Part shown: piece by piece, positions 17,025 through 25,452 of the stretch | Layout: every line of letters starts with the position of its first letter | How positions within the stretch are numbered: the first letter of the stretch is position 1 | NCBI GenBank assembly: GCA_019745975.1 | Contig: JAIESQ010000029.1 | Location: 1-40,052 of the forward strand | Direction: 5' to 3' | Length of the DNA: 40,052 nt | Source of the DNA: Pirellulales bacterium | Lineage (GTDB): Bacteria; Planctomycetota; Planctomycetia; Pirellulales; JAEUIK01 | The notes under the pieces: model-generated | What the model saw: only the letters and a program-made list of their open reading frames with translations | What the model was told of the DNA's origin: nothing | Database searches by the model: none | Position numbers and translations under genes: made by a program

Positions 17025-19427
17025 TTACGCAGTTGCCCGGGCGGGAAGTCTGGCCGCGCCGCGCCGCGACTTGACATCCTGCTTCATCCCGCCGAACACC
17101 ACCCCGAGAATGCGGACACCCACGCCACGCAGCCGGTCGCATGCCTCGTAGAGCTGTGGCACGCGACTGACATCGCGCAGGGCCGCCACGATCGCCGTGT
17201 CCACGTACTGCCCGATCACAAGCGGATCGGCCAAGGCCAAGACCGGCGCACTGTCAATGATGACGAAGTCGAAACCTGCCCGCAACTCCGCGAACATCTC
17301 GTGGACTTGCTCCTTGGCCAGGTCTTGCACGCTTTCATCGTCGCACTGTCCGGTTGTCAGCGCCCACAGGCCGCTGGCACGCGTCGGTCGAATTGCTTCG
17401 TCCAATTCGGCTTCGCGGCGCAGCACTTCGCCCAACCCGGGTTCCGGCGACAGCCCGAACAAGCGGTGTACGCTAGGTCGACGCAGGTCGCCGTCGATCA
17501 GCAACGTGCGGCGGCCGGCGCGGGCCAAGCTGGCGGCCAACTGGCTGGCAATTGTCGTCTTGCCCTCGTGATGCGCGGCGCTAGTCACCAGGACGACGCG
17601 CGTCCCCTCGGCAGCGGCATCACGCATCAGGGCCGTGCGCACGCCATCAATCGAATCGGCCAGGGCGCGTTGCAGGCCAGTCTCGCCGACGGGCGCGCCT
17701 TTGGCTTGAGCGGCCACGGCCTTCCGCCCGCTGCGCCCCACAAGTGGCGGCAGAATGCCTAGTGTCTTGACACCCAGGAGCGAAGCCGTCTCCTGCGCCG
17801 TGTTGACGCGGAACTGCTGGAAGTCCCAGAACGTGACGCCGAAAATTGGTAAGCAAAAGCCGAACAAGGCGGCAAAGCATACCGCCACGTATTTGAACAC
17901 TTCGCGATTTTCCTCGGGCGGCGTGGCGTCTTCCACCGAAGCCACGCGTAGCTGTGCGGTGTTCGCCACGTCGAGTTTGACCAGGTCGCCTTCGACGAGT
18001 CGTTGCTGGTCCTCGAGTCGACCGATCTGAGTCGTCAGTTCTTGGAGTTCGGGCGAGCGCTTGCCGAAGTTCGCTAGTTCAGCAACCAATTGGGCGTGCT
18101 TATCCTCTTCGGCCTTCAGCTCGGTTTCGTACGTTTCCTGCTTTTGCCGCTGGGCAGAGAGCTCGCCTTCGATCTTCTTCAGAGCAAACTGCCCGCCGGT
18201 GATGGCTTCGATCGCCCGCTGGCGGTGCTCGTCCACGTAATCCTGGATTTCAGTTTCGATGGCCTCAAGCTGCGTACGAACAACTTGCACGCTAGGGTGA
18301 TTTTCATTTTTCGAAAAGGAAAGTCGCTTGCGGTACTCGGCGGCTAGCTCGTCGCGCTCCTTCATTTTCTCTTCGAGGACGCGGTCCTTCATCAGGTAGT
18401 CGAGAATCTCCTGGTCCGAAGGGTTGGCGTTCTTCTGGGTGTCGAGCTTGCTTTGCAGCTCGATCAACGACGCGCGGATTTCAGCCAGTCTCAACTTGTA
18501 CTGGCTGATCGATTGACTGACCTGCGAGGCCAGCCCCATCTTGGTCTGGCGGCTGGCGGCCAGCGCTTCGGGATCGGAGACGCCCAAAGAATCGGCCAGG
18601 GTGTTGAGCGCCTTGCGCTTGGTCATCAGTTCGGTGGTAATCGTCGTCAGCTTGGACTTAACCTTATCAACACGGATGCCGCGCTCTTCCCCTTCGCCGG
18701 ACTGGGCTTGTGCGACGAAGGCTTCCTTGATGGCGTTAACGATCTTGGCGGCTTCCTTCGGATCCTTGCCGCGTAGCGAAATCATCATCAGTTCCGACTC
18801 GCCGGGGAACTCGACCGCCAGCGTGTCGATCAGGTACTGAATGGGGTCCTTCTGGAGGCGCAGCATGGGGAGCTTGTTGATCTCGAGCCCGCTATCCTTG
18901 TCGATCTTGTCGATCGCCGTTGCCAAATTTAGGCGCGACTTTACGCGGCCCGCCATCGTGCGCTGGAAGAGTTTGTATTCGTCGGGCTGCATGCGCTGCA
19001 CGGAATTCAACGGATCAATATCGCCCCGGCGAACCCAAACAACAGCGGTCACTTCGGTTTCGCTGGGAATCAGCACCCAAGCGCCGATCGCAAAGCCCGT
19101 GGCGATCAGAATGCCCAACCCGGCGCCAATCCACCAGCGCCGCCGCAGCGACGTGAGCAAGCCGCTAGCCGTGATAGCGGGCGCCACCGGCGCGGCGGGC
19201 GCCGCGTGCGGACGCCAAGGTGCCGGTAGGCCCGGAGTAACGTCTGTCGGAATCGGCATCAGGGTGCCGTACATGCGCGGTGACTCTTGTGCTACGGCGG
19301 CGCCATGCCCGTTAGCGGGGCCCTGGTTGTGGCCGTTGCCGTTCGTTCGTTGACCTGGAGCGTGGCCGCTGCCGTTCGAGGGTCTGCGCGGCGCGGTATG
19401 TGGTTCGATCGTGTAGGGAGGTAGCAC
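17025..19427 (-). CDS. Wzz/GumC chain-length protein fused to BY-type tyrosine kinase
   Basis: A polysaccharide co-polymerase joined to a bacterial tyrosine kinase, about 800 residues from GTG 19427. That start is chosen because sequence further upstream has no family character. A Pro/Gly/Asn-rich cytoplasmic leader comes first, then a membrane helix ('WIGAGLGILIATGFAIGAWVL'), a long periplasmic coiled-coil region (about 170-500), a second helix ('YVAVCFAALFGFCLPIFGV') and the kinase domain. The kinase shows Walker A 'HHEGKTT' (about residue 620), Walker A' 'LLIDGDLRRP' and Walker B 'FVIIDSAPVLALADP'. It would set chain length and drive polymer export with the Wza-like protein. The C-terminus lacks the usual tyrosine cluster. 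The exosortase gene is upstream across a 289-bp gap. Confidence 0.92.
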   Translation of the reverse strand: MLPPYTIEPHTAPRRPSNGSGHAPGQRTNGNGHNQGPANGHGAAVAQESPRMYGTLMPIPTDVTPGLPAPWRPHAAPAAPVAPAITASGLLTSLRRRWWIGAGLGILIATGFAIGAWVLIPSETEVTAVVWVRRGDIDPLNSVQRMQPDEYKLFQRTMAGRVKSRLNLATAIDKIDKDSGLEINKLPMLRLQKDPIQYLIDTLAVEFPGESELMMISLRGKDPKEAAKIVNAIKEAFVAQAQSGEGEERGIRVDKVKSKLTTITTELMTKRKALNTLADSLGVSDPEALAASRQTKMGLASQVSQSISQYKLRLAEIRASLIELQSKLDTQKNANPSDQEILDYLMKDRVLEEKMKERDELAAEYRKRLSFSKNENHPSVQVVRTQLEAIETEIQDYVDEHRQRAIEAITGGQFALKKIEGELSAQRQKQETYETELKAEEDKHAQLVAELANFGKRSPELQELTTQIGRLEDQQRLVEGDLVKLDVANTAQLRVASVEDATPPEENREVFKYVAVCFAALFGFCLPIFGVTFWDFQQFRVNTAQETASLLGVKTLGILPPLVGRSGRKAVAAQAKGAPVGETGLQRALADSIDGVRTALMRDAAAEGTRVVLVTSAAHHEGKTTIASQLAASLARAGRRTLLIDGDLRRPSVHRLFGLSPEPGLGEVLRREAELDEAIRPTRASGLWALTTGQCDDESVQDLAKEQVHEMFAELRAGFDFVIIDSAPVLALADPLVIGQYVDTAIVAALRDVSRVPQLYEACDRLRGVGVRILGVVFGGMKQDVKSRRGAARLPARATA

Positions 19428-19716
19428 GGCTCGCGTCTCTCTTGTTCTCGAAGGGCGCTGTGTCAAGGCGCGGGGCGTCACCGGTCCGCACACCTTTCGC
19501 CAAGCCGATGGCGAGGCGGAAAGTGTCGCCCACCAGACCACGGGGAGCGTCATGCGGGACCCGCAAACGGCGGGCCGACCTCGCAGGAATGCTCGATGTC
19601 AGACCTTAACTCGATGAGGGGCTTGCATCTCCTTGTTGTCGCCGCACCATTTCGTACCAGTCGGGAGTGTCTATTTTCTTCAACACGTTGTCGCGGAATG
19701 CGCTGCGCTACCAACG

Positions 19717-20823
19717 CTAAACCGCTGACCGCGCCGGTTGCGCGGTATCGATCAGTTCGGGGGGCAAATCCTCGTCCTCCAACACCAGGTGCGTGAGGAT
19801 CTGCCATTCGCAATACAGGATCCCTAATGCCAGCGGTATCATCACCAAGCCCGCCATATCGTGCACGGTTTCGCCCATCTTGGGATCGACTTGGTACAGC
19901 AATCCCGTCACGGTGATGCGAGTGACGTTGACGGCAAAGGCCACTGGCAAGCCGCTGAAAATGATCGCGACGCTCATCCAGATCGGCGGTTCGAGCAAGA
20001 GCACCAGGGCCACTGTTAGCGCGAATAGGATCGTCGCGCTGCGGAGTCCTGCGCACTGATCGACCACGCCCAGTCGCATCTCCCCCATCACGATGCGGTT
20101 ACCCTCGCGGTAAACCGCCAAGCCAAGCGTCTGCAGGCAGACCGTGCTGGCGATGCAGGCCCAATGCTGCATGCGGTTAAGCAACTCACGTTCGACAAAG
20201 TCGGGCAGTGGAAACATGAACAGCAAGATCAATAGCGCAGGCCATGCCCAGCGCAGGGCCTGCCAGCCGCCGACGAGCACGACTCCGCCCAGCAGGGCGG
20301 GCACAATCGAGACCATCTCGGGAATGCGCATCGCGAACTGTGTCGCTAACAATCGCAAACCAAGCGAGACTGCGAGAATCAAGAAACCCCACCAGCGTTC
20401 GGCCGCATTGACTTCGCGCAGCGGCACGGGCCCACTGACCACGATTGAGCCGGCCAGCACGAGCAGAATCGAGACGATGCTCAGACTCATCAAGCGATCG
20501 AGTTTCTCGGGGTAGTATTCGGTGATCTCTGGCACGAACGTCAGCAGCAAGGCAACCACGACGCCGACGCCGATCAACGTCCAACCGAGCTTGTTTTCGA
20601 AGTCGCTCACTTCCGACGGCTCCGGGCGGCGGAACCAGAGCAGGATGCAGGCGAACATCGGGATCAAGTAACCGTGTGAATACTCCGGTCGCGACCAGAA
20701 ATCGTTCTGGATAACTGCCAAGATGTTGGCATAAACGGTGACCACGCCCGCCAGCACAAGAAACAGCAGGCCACGTCGATCAAGCGGAAAGGGTCGGTTC
20801 GCGGTTGCGCTAAGTGTGGTCAT
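19717..20823 (-). CDS. Exosortase
   Basis: A polytopic transpeptidase-like membrane protein of 368 residues that cuts C-terminal sorting signals, the bacterial partner of PEP-CTERM-type proteins. About eight or nine hydrophobic helices are visible. The catalytic residues are in place: Cys257 in 'VVDQCAGLRS', Arg302 in 'AFAVNVTRI' and His321 in 'ETVHDMAG'. 'YSHGYLIP' near residue 48 is another family hallmark. It is the first gene of the minus-strand arm, starting at ATG 20823 beside the 913-bp divergent region. The subtype cannot be fixed by eye, and no protein with a clear sorting signal was found in the window. Confidence 0.95.
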   Translation of the reverse strand: MTTLSATANRPFPLDRRGLLFLVLAGVVTVYANILAVIQNDFWSRPEYSHGYLIPMFACILLWFRRPEPSEVSDFENKLGWTLIGVGVVVALLLTFVPEITEYYPEKLDRLMSLSIVSILLVLAGSIVVSGPVPLREVNAAERWWGFLILAVSLGLRLLATQFAMRIPEMVSIVPALLGGVVLVGGWQALRWAWPALLILLFMFPLPDFVERELLNRMQHWACIASTVCLQTLGLAVYREGNRIVMGEMRLGVVDQCAGLRSATILFALTVALVLLLEPPIWMSVAIIFSGLPVAFAVNVTRITVTGLLYQVDPKMGETVHDMAGLVMIPLALGILYCEWQILTHLVLEDEDLPPELIDTAQPARSAV

Positions 20824-21736
20824 CGTGGTGATGGAGTGAATTGTTGCCAGCTTGGATTGAATTGGTAGCGACGGGTGGATTTACCCACCGGCGATGGCTC
20901 TGGCCATCCTAGCGTGTAGTACTCATGGATACCGCTCGCACGCTGACGACTCAGACCCGTGACCGGGCGCCATCAGTCCGTCCGTGCTGCTGTCGTTGCC
21001 AGTCGTGCTCATGACGGCCCGTAGTCGCCCATCCAGTGGCAACCCTGCCACTCGATAAGTGCTAAGCCAAACCGCCACGAATCTTTCGGGCAGAGCCGAA
21101 GCGAGAGGTTGCCACGCGTTTCACCCGACTCGTGCCCGAACGCCACTGTCAGGGCAGAAACCGTAGCGCGTCTGTTCCGACTGACGTCTCCGTAGAACTA
21201 CTTGTCATATCAGCCGAACGGCTGCCGGTCATTCTGAGGAGTCCTGCCAGACAATCGACCGCTATCAACGCGTGTCCGGCAGATAGCTGCCAATAATCGC
21301 CCCCCTGCTGTTGGCGGAACTGGCCTTGCTCGTGGCGGTTCCACCCCCGGGCGTGCGTGAGAGCAATCTGCAGCTTCCTTCGTCTGCCAACATACCCATC
21401 CGTGTTGCTGCGTGTCAAACAGTTTCCCTCGCCTTGAGCGGGCAATTCTTGCTTGGCACCCGGGACCGAACGCCGTTCGCTGGAGCAGTTCGTTTAATCC
21501 GCCCAAGCCTACCGCGGTGCTCACCGGGTACAGGTGAAACGAAGGCTAGAAGAAGCCGTGTGTGCGACAGTTGCGACGGTTCGTTTAGCTATTCTCAGCA
21601 ATTTCAAGCAAGAGTTTGGCGAAGGTTGCCGATCATTGAGGCTGTATCGAATACGCAGACTTTGCGGACGCTTGCGCCGCAAGCAAACGAGCTGACGCGA
21701 TTGTCCCAGAACTGGCCAGCACTTTGAGGTCCGGCG
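20824..21736. other. 913-bp non-coding region between divergent polysaccharide arms
   Basis: This gap separates the start of the exosortase gene (minus) from that of the Wza-like gene (plus), so it must hold both promoters. I see no convincing gene: open frames here lack ribosome sites and any family character. Visible structure is limited to a perfect stem AGTGGCA-ACCC-TGCCACT at 21035-21052 and a dyad GCTTGCG-C-CGCAAGC at 21670-21684. The latter lies about 50 bp before the Wza-like start. I found no clean sigma-70 or sigma-54 promoter by eye. Confidence 0.6.
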
Positions 21737-22825
21737 ATGTTCCAAGCGGCTGTAGCCAAAAGACTTGCGACGCTGGTCCTGGTCGTGGGGCTAAGCTTGC
21801 CCCAGCTTGGGTGCACGATTTGGCACCGTAACAAGTATCTGGAACAGTCGATCCCGCCCGATGCCGGCATCCCGCGCGAGCTGGCCAAAACGACGCTGCC
21901 GGTTTATCGCATCGAGCCACCCGATATCCTGCTGATCGACGCGGTCAAGGTCATTCCCCGCGAGCCTTACAACATCGAGCCTTTGGACATTCTGCAGATT
22001 CTCGTCAGCGGTACCCTCGAAGGGGAACCGCCCATCTTGGGCGAGTATCGCGTCGAATCGAGTGGTATTGTCGCGCTGGGCCCGTCATATGGCACGGTAA
22101 AGGTCGCGGGCCTAACGCTTGAAGACGCCACGAAAGCAATTGAAGAGCATCTGTCGAAAATCCTGGCGAACCCAGGAGTGTCGGTCAGCTTGGCAGAACC
22201 TGCGGCCCAACAGCAGATCGCTGGCGAACATCTCGTGGGGCCCGACGGCACAGTCAATTTGGGCATTTACGGCAGCGTGCTGGTTTCTGGGATGACGCTG
22301 AAACAGGCCCGGGCGGCCCTTGAGCGGCACCTTTCGCAGTTCTTGCAAGACCCCGAAACCTCTGTCGATGTCGCGGCCTACAACAGCAAGGTCTACTACG
22401 TCGTTACTCAAGGGGCGGGCGAAGGCGACCAGATCATCCGGGTGCCGATTACCGGCAACGAAACGGTGCTCGACGCCATCTCGCAGCTCGGAGGCTTCAC
22501 GCAGGTCTCGTCGAAGTGCATGTGGGTCGCGCGTCCGGCGCCTCCGGGCCAATGCAAGGACCTCATTCTGCCGATCGACTGGAACGCGATTGTCCAGGGC
22601 GGTCGGACGGAAACGAACTTTCAGTTGCTACCAGGCGATCGTCTGTTCGTGGCCGAGGACAAGATGGTGCTGACCGACAACTTCGTGCAGAAGGCGACAG
22701 GGCCCTTCGAGCGGCTCTTCGGCTTCCTGCTGCTGGGAACGCAGACCATTCAGACCATCAATCGTTCGCCGTCCGGCTTCCGGGTGGGGAACAATTCAGT
22801 CAACCCCTTCCTTACAGGAACCTAA
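21737..22825 (+). CDS. Wza-like outer-membrane polysaccharide export lipoprotein
   Basis: A protein of 362 residues with a lipoprotein signal ('LVVGLSLPQLGC', lipid attachment at Cys26), so it is anchored to a membrane outside the cytoplasm. Two polysaccharide-export segments follow: 'PLDILQILVSGTLEGEPPILGEYRVESSGIV', split at about residues 83-113, and 'HLVGPDGTVNLGIYGSVLVSGMTLKQA'. An SLBB-type domain comes next ('VYYVVTQGAGEGDQIIRVPITGNETVLDAI') and a C-terminal segment ends with a short hydrophobic stretch. It would form the export channel that works with the Wzz/kinase fusion. It starts the plus arm and is followed by a strong terminator. Confidence 0.92.
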   Translation: MFQAAVAKRLATLVLVVGLSLPQLGCTIWHRNKYLEQSIPPDAGIPRELAKTTLPVYRIEPPDILLIDAVKVIPREPYNIEPLDILQILVSGTLEGEPPILGEYRVESSGIVALGPSYGTVKVAGLTLEDATKAIEEHLSKILANPGVSVSLAEPAAQQQIAGEHLVGPDGTVNLGIYGSVLVSGMTLKQARAALERHLSQFLQDPETSVDVAAYNSKVYYVVTQGAGEGDQIIRVPITGNETVLDAISQLGGFTQVSSKCMWVARPAPPGQCKDLILPIDWNAIVQGGRTETNFQLLPGDRLFVAEDKMVLTDNFVQKATGPFERLFGFLLLGTQTIQTINRSPSGFRVGNNSVNPFLTGT

Positions 22826-22853
22826 CGCGATCATCAGTTGAGACGCTTGGTTG

Positions 22854-22903
22854 ACGCCGGCCGAGAGCTGCCGACAGGGTGGCCCTCTGCCGGCGTTTAT
22901 TTG
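22854..22903 (+). terminator. Rho-independent terminator after the Wza-like gene
   Basis: The stem ACGCCGGC (22854-22861) pairs perfectly with GCCGGCGT (22889-22896), extended inside by GAGAG/CTCT after a one-base bulge. The run TTTATTTGTT follows. It lies 29 bp after the stop codon at 22825. Confidence 0.8.
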
Positions 22904-22915
22904 TTGTAATTACAA
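22904..22915. promoter_or_regulatory. Perfect 12-bp AT-rich palindrome
   Basis: TTGTAATTACAA is its own reverse complement and is the most AT-rich spot between the Wza-like gene and the secreted protein gene at 23126. Together with the terminator it makes up what can be read in this 300-bp gap. It could be an operator for the downstream gene or simply part of the terminator tail; no promoter boxes were clear. Confidence 0.3.
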
Positions 22916-23125
22916 TCGTCTGCCGCTGTCCGTGCCCGGATCCAAGCGGCGCCGCCGCTAAAGTCGTCTTTCGTCGCGAGTTTCGCAACACCCCAGCCGG
23001 ATGAGGTTTACGCGCGAAGACGTTGCTCTCGCTGTCACCGCCATGTAAATTCATATATGTGGCTGTGCGGGCATCGCCGATGGTTTTAGCGCGCTGCCAG
23101 GTCCGGTATTTCGGAGTGCGAACCG

Positions 23126-23575
23126 ATGACACGCCTGTCGAAACGAGTGCCCGTGGCCGTGGTTCTTGGACTGACGTTCGTGTATGTCGTCGACGGGCGG
23201 GTCGCCAGTGCGCAATCGCGACGAAGCAGCCGCGGAGTCAATTCGGCTCTTTATGCAGGCAACCCGCGGACGAATACGAATCCGGGTGCGTCGCTTTTAA
23301 ATCAAGCCCTGTACAACCGGCCAACGGTCAGTCCGTACTTGAACCTCACGCGGCCAGGCGGCGTGATCACGCCGAACTACCAGTCGCTAGTGCGTCCCCA
23401 GGTCGACCAGATGCGGGTGAATCGGGCACAACGACAAACCACCGCGAATCTGCAGCGCGAGATTAGTTCGTCGCGCCATCAGGCCGTGACGCCGGGTCAA
23501 CAGATCCGCGGCACGGGTCATGCGACGAACTACATGAGCTACTCACAGTACTTCAATACGATCACCGGAAGCTAG
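23126..23575 (+). CDS. Small secreted protein of a planctomycete-type family
   Basis: A protein of 149 residues with a signal peptide ('VPVAVVLGLTFVYVVDGRVASAQS', cleavage near residue 30). The mature part is rich in Asn, Arg, Gln and Pro. It contains 'SPYLNLTRPG' and 'NYQSLVRPQ', a pairing I remember from small secreted proteins of planctomycetes with no known function. The C-terminus has Tyr/Ser-rich 'NYMSYSQYFNTITGS' and no hydrophobic helix or basic tail, so it is not an obvious exosortase substrate. It lies between the Wza-like gene and the carbamoyltransferase on the same strand, and may be a surface or matrix component; that is inference from position. Confidence 0.7.
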   Translation: MTRLSKRVPVAVVLGLTFVYVVDGRVASAQSRRSSRGVNSALYAGNPRTNTNPGASLLNQALYNRPTVSPYLNLTRPGGVITPNYQSLVRPQVDQMRVNRAQRQTTANLQREISSSRHQAVTPGQQIRGTGHATNYMSYSQYFNTITGS

Positions 23576-23678
23576 GTCGGCCCGTGGCCTCAGGGTCGAT
23601 CCGCGCCATTCTCAGCATCAGAGCACACCGGCCAAATCGTATGTGCATTCCCGTTGACACGTCCGTCGGCGGGACGCC

Positions 23679-25421
23679 ATGAGCGTCATTCTGGGCATTA
23701 ACGCCTTTCACGCCGGCGCGTCGGCGGCGTTGGTCGTCGATGGCCAGCCAGTCGCCGCGATCGCTGAAGAACGTCTCAATCGCCAGAAGTACTATGCGGG
23801 CTTCCCTCATCAGGCGCTCCGTCGCTGCCTCGCGATAGCGGGGCTCAAATTCCGCGACATCGATCACGTCGCGATTGGCCGCGAGCCATCGGCCAACCGC
23901 GCTAAGAAGACCGAGTTCGTGCTGCGCAATCCTAGGCGGCTACTGAATCTGCTAAAGATCCGCGGTTCTCGAACGCGGCTCGACGATGCCCGCACGCTCA
24001 TCGCGGCCGGGGGCGACGTTGATCCCGCCGAGCTGCGGTTTCGACAGTGGAGCGTCGAGCATCATTTGGCCCACACGGCCAGTGCCTATTTTGCGGCACC
24101 CTGGGACGAGGCGGCTGGGTTCTCGGTCGACGGCTCGGGGGACTTCGTCACTTGCATGTTGTCGCAGTGCCGCGGAGACGAAATCACGGTCTTGCAGCGG
24201 ATCTTTGTGCCGCACTCGCTCGGCTCACTCTACACGATGATTGGCGAATTCATCGGCTTTGCGGGATACGGCGACGAAGGAAAAGTCATGGGGCTCTCGG
24301 CCCTCGGCTGCGACACGTTCCATGAACAATTCGATGAGATCGTCGCGTTCCGTGACGACGGGTTTGAGCTCAACACCAAGTACTTTCAGCCCTTTGGTTC
24401 CGGCCAGAGCATGTCGGTCGACGAGCATGGTCAAATTGTCGTGCATCGACACTACTCCGACCACGTGAGCGAAGTGTTCGGTCCACCGCGCTCTGCGGAT
24501 GGCGCGATCACCGAGCGCGACTGCGATCTAGCGTTCGGCGTGCAACGGCTATTCGAAGACGTCTACATGCACTTACTCAATCGACTTCACGGGCTGGCGC
24601 CGTCAACACGCGTGGCCATGGCGGGCGGCTGCTCCCTCAACAGTGTCGCCAACGGCAAGTTGTTCGATCGCACTCCTTTTGCGGAAACTTGCATTCAACC
24701 TGCCGCCGGCGACGATGGTTTGTCGCTGGGGGCGGCACTTTACGTCAGCCGAACCGGCTTGCGTGAGGGCCGGCGTTGGGTAATGAACGACGCGTATCTG
24801 GGCCCCGAGTTCTCCGAGGCCGAGTTGCGACAGGCTCTCGATGCCGTGGGAGTTACCTACGAAAAACTTGAGCGGGCGCCTCTGTTGGAGGCCACGGTTG
24901 ACGAAATCGTGCGTGGCTCCGTGGTGGGCTGGTTTCAGGGGCGTATGGAGTGGGGGCCAAGGGCGTTGGGCAACCGCTCCATCGTGGCGCATCCTGGTCT
25001 GCCGGATATGAAGGATGTCTTGAATGCGCGCATCAAACGGCGAGAAGCATTTCGGCCGTTCGCTCCCAGCGTCCTTGCCGAACGCCAACATGAAATGTTC
25101 GAACACACCCACCCGTCGCCTTTCATGTTGCACGTCTATCGCATTCGACCAGCTTGGCGCTCGCGGCTCGTGGCGGTAAACCACGTCGATAACACGGGCC
25201 GGCTACAGTCGGTGCGGCGCGATGAGAATCCGCTCTACTACGATCTGATCTCGGCGTTCGAGCGGCGCACCGGGCTGCCCGTGCTGCTCAATACGAGCTT
25301 CAATGAGAACGAACCGATCGTCTGCGCGCCGACGGAAGCGATTGAGTGTTTCCTGCGAACGCGAATGGATGTGCTCGTGCTGGGGCCGTTTGTTTGCCGT
25401 AAGCCGCCGGATCGTGGCTAA
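23679..25421 (+). CDS. NodU/CmcH-family carbamoyltransferase
   Basis: A 580-residue O-carbamoyltransferase. Carbamoyl phosphate is activated in a YrdC-related/Kae1-like fold and passed to a hydroxyl of the acceptor. The N-terminus shows 'ILGINAFHAGASAALV' and 'AIAEERLNRQKY'. 'VEHHLAHTASAYFAAP' carries the metal-binding histidines, and 'FSVDGSGDF' follows. The C-terminal domain has 'GRMEWGPRALGNRSI', 'AFRPFAPSVL' and 'VLLNTSFNENEPIV', all hallmarks of the family. Its place beside an export lipoprotein suggests it carbamoylates a sugar of the exported glycan, as NodU and related enzymes do for other carbohydrates. That acceptor is inferred. It converges with the next gene with a 31-bp gap. Confidence 0.93.
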   Translation: MSVILGINAFHAGASAALVVDGQPVAAIAEERLNRQKYYAGFPHQALRRCLAIAGLKFRDIDHVAIGREPSANRAKKTEFVLRNPRRLLNLLKIRGSRTRLDDARTLIAAGGDVDPAELRFRQWSVEHHLAHTASAYFAAPWDEAAGFSVDGSGDFVTCMLSQCRGDEITVLQRIFVPHSLGSLYTMIGEFIGFAGYGDEGKVMGLSALGCDTFHEQFDEIVAFRDDGFELNTKYFQPFGSGQSMSVDEHGQIVVHRHYSDHVSEVFGPPRSADGAITERDCDLAFGVQRLFEDVYMHLLNRLHGLAPSTRVAMAGGCSLNSVANGKLFDRTPFAETCIQPAAGDDGLSLGAALYVSRTGLREGRRWVMNDAYLGPEFSEAELRQALDAVGVTYEKLERAPLLEATVDEIVRGSVVGWFQGRMEWGPRALGNRSIVAHPGLPDMKDVLNARIKRREAFRPFAPSVLAERQHEMFEHTHPSPFMLHVYRIRPAWRSRLVAVNHVDNTGRLQSVRRDENPLYYDLISAFERRTGLPVLLNTSFNENEPIVCAPTEAIECFLRTRMDVLVLGPFVCRKPPDRG

Positions 25422-25452
25422 CTTCTAGCCCTATCGAGTCGGGTCCACGCGC

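Noticed and set aside
16959-17762. A 267-residue plus-strand open frame
   Set aside because: It is antisense to the kinase domain, whose Walker motifs are clear on the minus strand.
21615-21640. Possible sigma-54 promoter (TGGC...TTGC) before the Wza-like gene
   Set aside because: The GG to GC spacing is 8, not the required 10, bases.
21311-21727. A 138-residue open frame in the divergent region
   Set aside because: TTG start without a ribosome site, no family character, and low-complexity composition; treated as non-coding.
23126-23575. PEP-CTERM-type sorting signal on the small secreted protein
   Set aside because: The C-terminus has no hydrophobic helix and no basic tail, so exosortase processing is not supported.
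25416-25430. GGCTA-ACTTC-TAGCC stem at the end of the carbamoyltransferase gene
   Set aside because: A five-pair stem overlapping the stop codon with no T-tract; could be chance.
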